Shown here: positions 5,413 through 8,177 of the stretch, piece by piece
Layout: every line of letters starts with the position of its first letter
Numbering within the stretch: the first letter of the stretch is position 1
Origin: Clostridium sp. CAG:448
GTDB lineage: Bacteria; Bacillota; Clostridia; Oscillospirales; CAG-272
Direction: 5' to 3'
Assembly (NCBI GenBank): GCA_000433415.1
Contig: FR890528.1
Span: forward strand, 1-8,177
DNA: 8,177 bases
Notes under the pieces: generated by a model
Told to the model about the DNA's origin: nothing
The model's database searches: none
Seen by the model: only the letters and a program-made list of their open reading frames with translations
Translations under genes and position numbers: made by a program

Positions 5413-6177
5413 TCCGGCGGCACGATGAAGGTCTACAGCGGCGATACGTTTACCGGCACAATCAAGGCGGAAAACGAAAGCACACTGCTTTGTCGGGCGG
5501 TAAGTACAACATAGTGGAAATTGGAGAAGAAAAGGTCGAAAACACGGTTGATTTCACCATTTTGGAAGGCGAATTCGCTAACATCACCATTGGCGGTAAA
5601 GGCAAATTGATTCTCGACTTCCTTGCAGAAGGCAAGGCGCTTGAGGATATGAATACGGGTGAGATCATCGACGGTCGTGTCGGTATCGCAGGTAATGTTA
5701 AGGTCGTTGCGCATACGCACTCTTGTGTATGGAATACCAAAACGCACGAAAAGCTCTGCGGATGCGGCTTTGTAGAAGAAACAGACGCAGATGCCCCCAG
5801 TGTGGACGGCTTGACCGACGGTAAAACCTACTGCGGCGGCTTCAGCTTCACAGTGTCGGATGCAAATACTTTCACGGTTACGCTGAACGGGACGCTGCTG
5901 GTTCCCGATGAAAACGGCAGATAAGGTTTTTGAAGAATCCACCGACACCGGTGCGGAGGAAACCACCGCAGCGGAAGAGAATACCACCGGTGCGGACGAC
6001 ACTACCGATACGGACAGTACAACCGGTACGGGTGAGACGACCACTGACAGGACTCCTGCTGATCCAACGTCCAATACCGGTGCGCTGGTTGCCATCATCA
6101 TCTCATGTTCCGTGGTCGGCATTGTTACGGCAGTGATCATCATTCTTCTGATCATTCGCAAAAAAAGAAAACTTTAA
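5413..6177 (+). pseudogene. Membrane-anchored surface protein, C-terminal remnant with two frameshifts
   Basis: Three reading-frame segments make one sensible C-terminus. Segment one (5413 to about 5490) reads SGGTMKVYSGDTFTGTIKAE. Segment two, shifted by one base, runs from about 5490 to the TAA at 5922-5924; it has beta-rich sequence, a Cys/His motif (THSCVWNTKTHEKLCGCGF) and an Ig-like ending (DGKTYCGGFSFTVSD). Segment three, back in the first frame, ends at TAA 6175-6177; it is a Thr/Glu/Asp-rich spacer followed by a 25-residue membrane helix (about GALVAIIISCSVVGIV onward) and a basic tail RKKRKL, a typical stop-transfer anchor. A missing T near 5490 (CTGCTTTGTCGG) and an extra base near 5910-5922 would restore one frame. 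The signal peptide and most of the ectodomain are absent. The intact parent would be an exported, cell-surface adhesin-like protein; ligand unknown. Confidence 0.6.
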
Positions 6178-6225
6178 GGCATTACCGCGCAATTGCACCA
6201 TCGGAATTGCGCGGTAATGCCTTAA
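6174..6225. repeat. Long perfect palindrome (21-bp arms)
   Basis: Arms 6174-6194 and 6205-6225 are perfect inverted copies of 21 bases (core GGCATTACCGCGCAATT) around a 10-base loop. The left arm includes the stop codon of the surface-protein remnant. On the plus strand no T-run follows. On the minus strand the arm is followed by TTTTCTTTTTTT, so it could terminate leftward transcripts. Its size, perfection and the presence of a related copy at 6251-6317 suggest a mobile palindromic intergenic repeat or small MITE. Confidence 0.75.
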
Positions 6226-6250
6226 GAAAAGCTTTAAGCCAAGCGACACC

Positions 6251-6317
6251 TCAAGGCTTCACCGCGTAATTCCAACGGTGCAATGCGCCGCGCGGATTGC
6301 GCAGTGTTGCCCTTAGG
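6251..6317. repeat. Degenerate second copy of the palindromic element
   Basis: Read on the minus strand this segment aligns with the palindrome at 6174-6225: it shares CTGCGCAAT near one end and TGCACCGTTGGAATTACGCG toward the other (TGCACCATCGGAATTGCGCG in the first copy). An insertion of about 13 bases (rich in GCGC) lies near the centre. The arms remain complementary only in part. It looks like an older, decayed insertion of the same element in the opposite orientation. Confidence 0.5.
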
Positions 6318-6324
6318 TCCATAG

Positions 6325-6360
6325 AAAAAAGGCGGACTGTGTTCAGTCTGCCTTTTTTTT
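6325..6360. terminator. Bidirectional intrinsic terminator
   Basis: GGCGGACTG (6331-6339) and CAGTCTGCC (6344-6352) form a nine-pair stem (one G-U) with a TGTT loop. It is flanked by six A on the left and eight T on the right, so it can end transcripts from both sides: the rightward surface-protein remnant and the leftward DtxR operon, whose last stop lies 72 bases away. Confidence 0.9.
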
Positions 6361-6431
6361 CTGCGTGCGCCGATTTGCGGACAGCAGAAATACCATTTAT
6401 TCTTTACACGGAGCGAAACGCCGGGGAAATC

Positions 6432-6800
6432 TCAATTGTTACAGTCCGTTGCGGCACGTTTGATTTTGTCAAAGCTGTCATCCGAAAGGCCATGTTCCAA
6501 CTGACAGGCTTCCTTTTCGGCAGTTGTTTCGTCCACGCCGGCATTCAGAAGACGGTTCTTGAAAAAGCAATGTCGTTCGTATATTTTTTCAGCAACCTCT
6601 CTGCCGGCATCGGTCAGGTACAAAAGATTATCGTCTGCCCAGAGGAATCCGCCCTCTTTCAGAAGCGAAACGGCGCGGCTGACACTGGGTTTGCTCACGC
6701 CGAGCTGCTCGGCAATGTCCACTGAACGGGCGGCGCCCTTCTTTTTTTCCAGAATCAATACCGCTTCCAAATAATCCTCACCAGAAGCATGCAGTTTCAT
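6432..6800 (-). CDS. DtxR-family metal-dependent transcriptional repressor
   Basis: The 122-residue protein has the DtxR/MntR layout: helix GEDYLEAVLIL, a winged helix-turn-helix (VDIAEQLGVSKPSVSRAVSLL, about 27-47, given by position), the wing ending YLTDAGR (61-67), and a short dimerisation domain. Metal-ligand positions are D9, E12, H77, C99, E102 and H103. D9, E12, H77, E102 and H103 equal the MntR set, but Cys at 99 is as in DtxR/IdeR, where MntR has Glu. There is no SH3-like third domain, as in MntR. With metal bound it should repress iron or manganese uptake genes, possibly its own operon. AAGGAAG (6808-6814) lies 7 bases upstream of the ATG, within the 19-base gap after the radical SAM gene, so the genes are co-transcribed. 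The C-terminus ends early (TDCNN), somewhat shorter than MntR. Confidence 0.9.
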   Translation of the reverse strand: MKLHASGEDYLEAVLILEKKKGAARSVDIAEQLGVSKPSVSRAVSLLKEGGFLWADDNLLYLTDAGREVAEKIYERHCFFKNRLLNAGVDETTAEKEACQLEHGLSDDSFDKIKRAATDCNN

Positions 6801-6819
6801 ATGTTCACTTCCTTTCCTG

Positions 6820-8082
6820 TTATTCCGGACTGTCGCTGATGCGGTTTATCAGCTCCGAAATGATATTGTTTCCAAAAAACAACCCCTCCCGCGTCAGGGT
6901 TACACGGTCGCCCTCTACGGTCAGATAGCCGCTGTTGACAAATTCCGTCAGCGGTTCCGCAAGCAGGGAAAGCAGGTCGACACCGAGTTGTTCCGCATAC
7001 GGTCCCAATTTGGCGTCGCCTTTTTGGAGTGCATAAACAAGTGCATCCAGAATACGGTATTCCGGCAGCAGAACCCGTCCGCGTGAACAGACACGGGTTG
7101 CCTCGGAAATATCCGGAACCGTATATGCGTTGTGATAAAAATAGTTTTCGATATTGCCGCCGGCACCGTGCCCGAGTGCAATGCAGCTTCCGCCGCTGTG
7201 CCGGATTTCCATGTAGTCGTAGCGGTCGCGCCCGTCCTTGACCATTTTGGTCAGTTCAAGCATCCTGTAACCGCGCCGGGTCAATCCGTCAAAAATATGG
7301 TCAAACAGTTCTTTTTCGCGGTGCAGGTTTCCCATTTCCGTCTTTGCTTCCTGATCAAGCCGCCGGTAAAGCGGCGTTTTTTCGTGCAGCATCAGGGAAT
7401 ACAGTGAAACCCCGGCTACATCAAGCGCTGCGACCGTGTCAAGATCGTGTTCCAATTGTTCGTCCGTTTGCCCTGGGTAGTGGTAAATCAGATCCACGCT
7501 GGTGTTGCGGATACCTGCCCGGATAGCGGCTTCTACACGGGAGGCTGCAAATTCGCCGCTTCCGCGTCTGCCAAGCAGTTTTCTTGCCGTCGGATCAAAA
7601 GTCTGAATGCCGACCGAGAGACGGTTGACGCCGCCCGCTTTCAGCACTGCAATCATTTCATCCGAAAGACCCGTTGCCGAGGTTTCCACGCTGATTTCCG
7701 CTCCCGGTGCAATGGTGAAGCTGTTGTGCAATTCCGAGAGAACCGCTTCCATCTGCATATGTGAAAGGGAAGTCGGTGTGCCGCCGCCGAAATTGATGGC
7801 ATCAATCGGCGCCTGCATGTACGGGTAATCCCGCACTTTGTGCATTTCCCGAATGAGGTACAGGTGATATTCGCGCCGGTTCAGCTCATCCGGGCGGTGA
7901 AAGGGACAAAATGTGCAGACCTTGTTGCAAAACGGCACATGCAGGTAAATGACACGACGGCTTTTTGCTTCTTGTGCAAGCACTGCGGGGAGATATTCTG
8001 CCCCCGCAGTGTTGGCTGTGTATCGTTTTTTCAGATGACGCGATGCGTCATGATGACTTTTATACCGCTCGGTAAAAATCAT
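6820..8082 (-). CDS. HemW/HutW-like radical SAM enzyme
   Basis: The 420-residue protein has the radical SAM Cys motif C52-N-K-V-C56-T-F-C59 after strand VIYLHVPF, then GGGTP (99-103), a conserved strand ETSATGL and SVGIQTFD, all standard for the coproporphyrinogen-dehydrogenase-like (HemN/HemW) superfamily. The CTFCPF form and the region SCIALGHGAGG, followed by a C-terminal winged-helix-like part (YLTVEGDRVTLTREGLFFGNNI, given as a region), recall HutW/ChuW-type heme-utilisation enzymes, which open heme anaerobically, as much as HemW heme chaperones. Which of these it does cannot be settled by eye. Its start overlaps the stop of the upstream gene as ATGA, with no good ribosome-binding site, so translation is probably coupled. 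The DtxR-family gene directly downstream suggests an iron or heme context. Confidence 0.87.
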   Translation of the reverse strand: MIFTERYKSHHDASRHLKKRYTANTAGAEYLPAVLAQEAKSRRVIYLHVPFCNKVCTFCPFHRPDELNRREYHLYLIREMHKVRDYPYMQAPIDAINFGGGTPTSLSHMQMEAVLSELHNSFTIAPGAEISVETSATGLSDEMIAVLKAGGVNRLSVGIQTFDPTARKLLGRRGSGEFAASRVEAAIRAGIRNTSVDLIYHYPGQTDEQLEHDLDTVAALDVAGVSLYSLMLHEKTPLYRRLDQEAKTEMGNLHREKELFDHIFDGLTRRGYRMLELTKMVKDGRDRYDYMEIRHSGGSCIALGHGAGGNIENYFYHNAYTVPDISEATRVCSRGRVLLPEYRILDALVYALQKGDAKLGPYAEQLGVDLLSLLAEPLTEFVNSGYLTVEGDRVTLTREGLFFGNNIISELINRISDSPE

Positions 8083-8177
8083 TTTTCGTTCTTGAACGAG
8101 AACGCTGCGTCCGGATAGAGAATCTCCGCCAGCTTTTCATATGCTTCGGCAAAACGGCTGTTGGGCTTGTTGTGGAA
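8079..8177 (-). CDS. 3' end of an upstream operon gene, cut by window edge
   Basis: On the minus strand the frame is open from the window edge to a TGA (8079-8081) that overlaps the radical SAM start as ATGA. The visible 32 residues (ending AEILYPDAAFSFKNEK) contain an amphipathic helix around FAEAYEKLAEILYPD. A final helix with YP followed by an aromatic residue is reminiscent of the C-terminus of iron or heme ABC-transporter substrate-binding proteins, which would suit the neighbours, but 32 residues are too few to assign a family. Confidence 0.6.
   Translation of the reverse strand, partial: FHNKPNSRFAEAYEKLAEILYPDAAFSFKNEK

Noticed and set aside
5433..6161. Long leftward open frame (242 codons, Val/Ser/Thr-rich)
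   Set aside because: It is the antisense of the acidic Thr-rich surface-protein remnant, has no family-like motif, and is opposite to a convincing coding sequence.

Overview
The window looks like a stretch of a moderately GC-rich Firmicutes chromosome, probably a Clostridia/Oscillospirales-type gut anaerobe. This is inferred from purine-rich Shine-Dalgarno sequences close to AAGGAGG, TTGAnn-N17-TATAAT promoters, and the families present: an oxygen-independent radical SAM enzyme of the HemW/HutW type, a DtxR-family regulator, a ZIP transporter of the clostridial type and L-2-amino-thiazoline-4-carboxylate (ATC) hydrolase-like genes. No rRNA, tRNA, CRISPR array, transposase or phage gene is visible.

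Layout: 1-411 (+) is the 3' end of a small membrane protein. 435-1298 (+) is a complete metallo-beta-lactamase-fold hydrolase. 1364-2518 (-) is a complete SLC13/citrate-type anion permease, convergent with the hydrolase and read from a near-consensus promoter at 2575-2603. 2519-2861 is a gene-free divergent control region with that promoter, a second near-consensus promoter pointing right (2696-2724), several inverted repeats and a GTTAGC-N4-GCTAAC palindrome. From 2862 to 4102 (+) the DNA is a patchwork of incomplete genes: the C-terminal third of an alpha/beta hydrolase, the C-terminal tail of an unidentified protein, the N-terminus of an ATC-hydrolase-like protein, and a ZIP metal transporter lacking its N-terminus. 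An intact ketopantoate-reductase-family gene follows (4123-5079). A second patchwork (5153-6177) joins a frameshifted N-terminus of another ATC-hydrolase-like protein to the frameshifted C-terminus of a wall or membrane-anchored surface protein. A long palindrome with a degenerate second copy and a bidirectional terminator (6174-6360) close this half. The remainder (6432-8177) is a leftward operon: a gene cut by the window edge, a HemW/HutW-like radical SAM enzyme and a DtxR-family regulator.

How the genes fit together: the leftward operon suggests heme or iron handling under a metal-sensing repressor. The GTTAGC palindrome and the ZIP remnant may once have belonged to a metal-responsive regulon. 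The most unusual aspect is the density of gene fragments: at least four gene-to-gene junctions and three apparent single-base frameshifts within about 3.3 kb, interleaved with intact genes. Either this locus has undergone repeated deletion, or the assembly is chimeric or uncorrected there; the sequence alone cannot decide. I did not find a convincing new multi-gene system.
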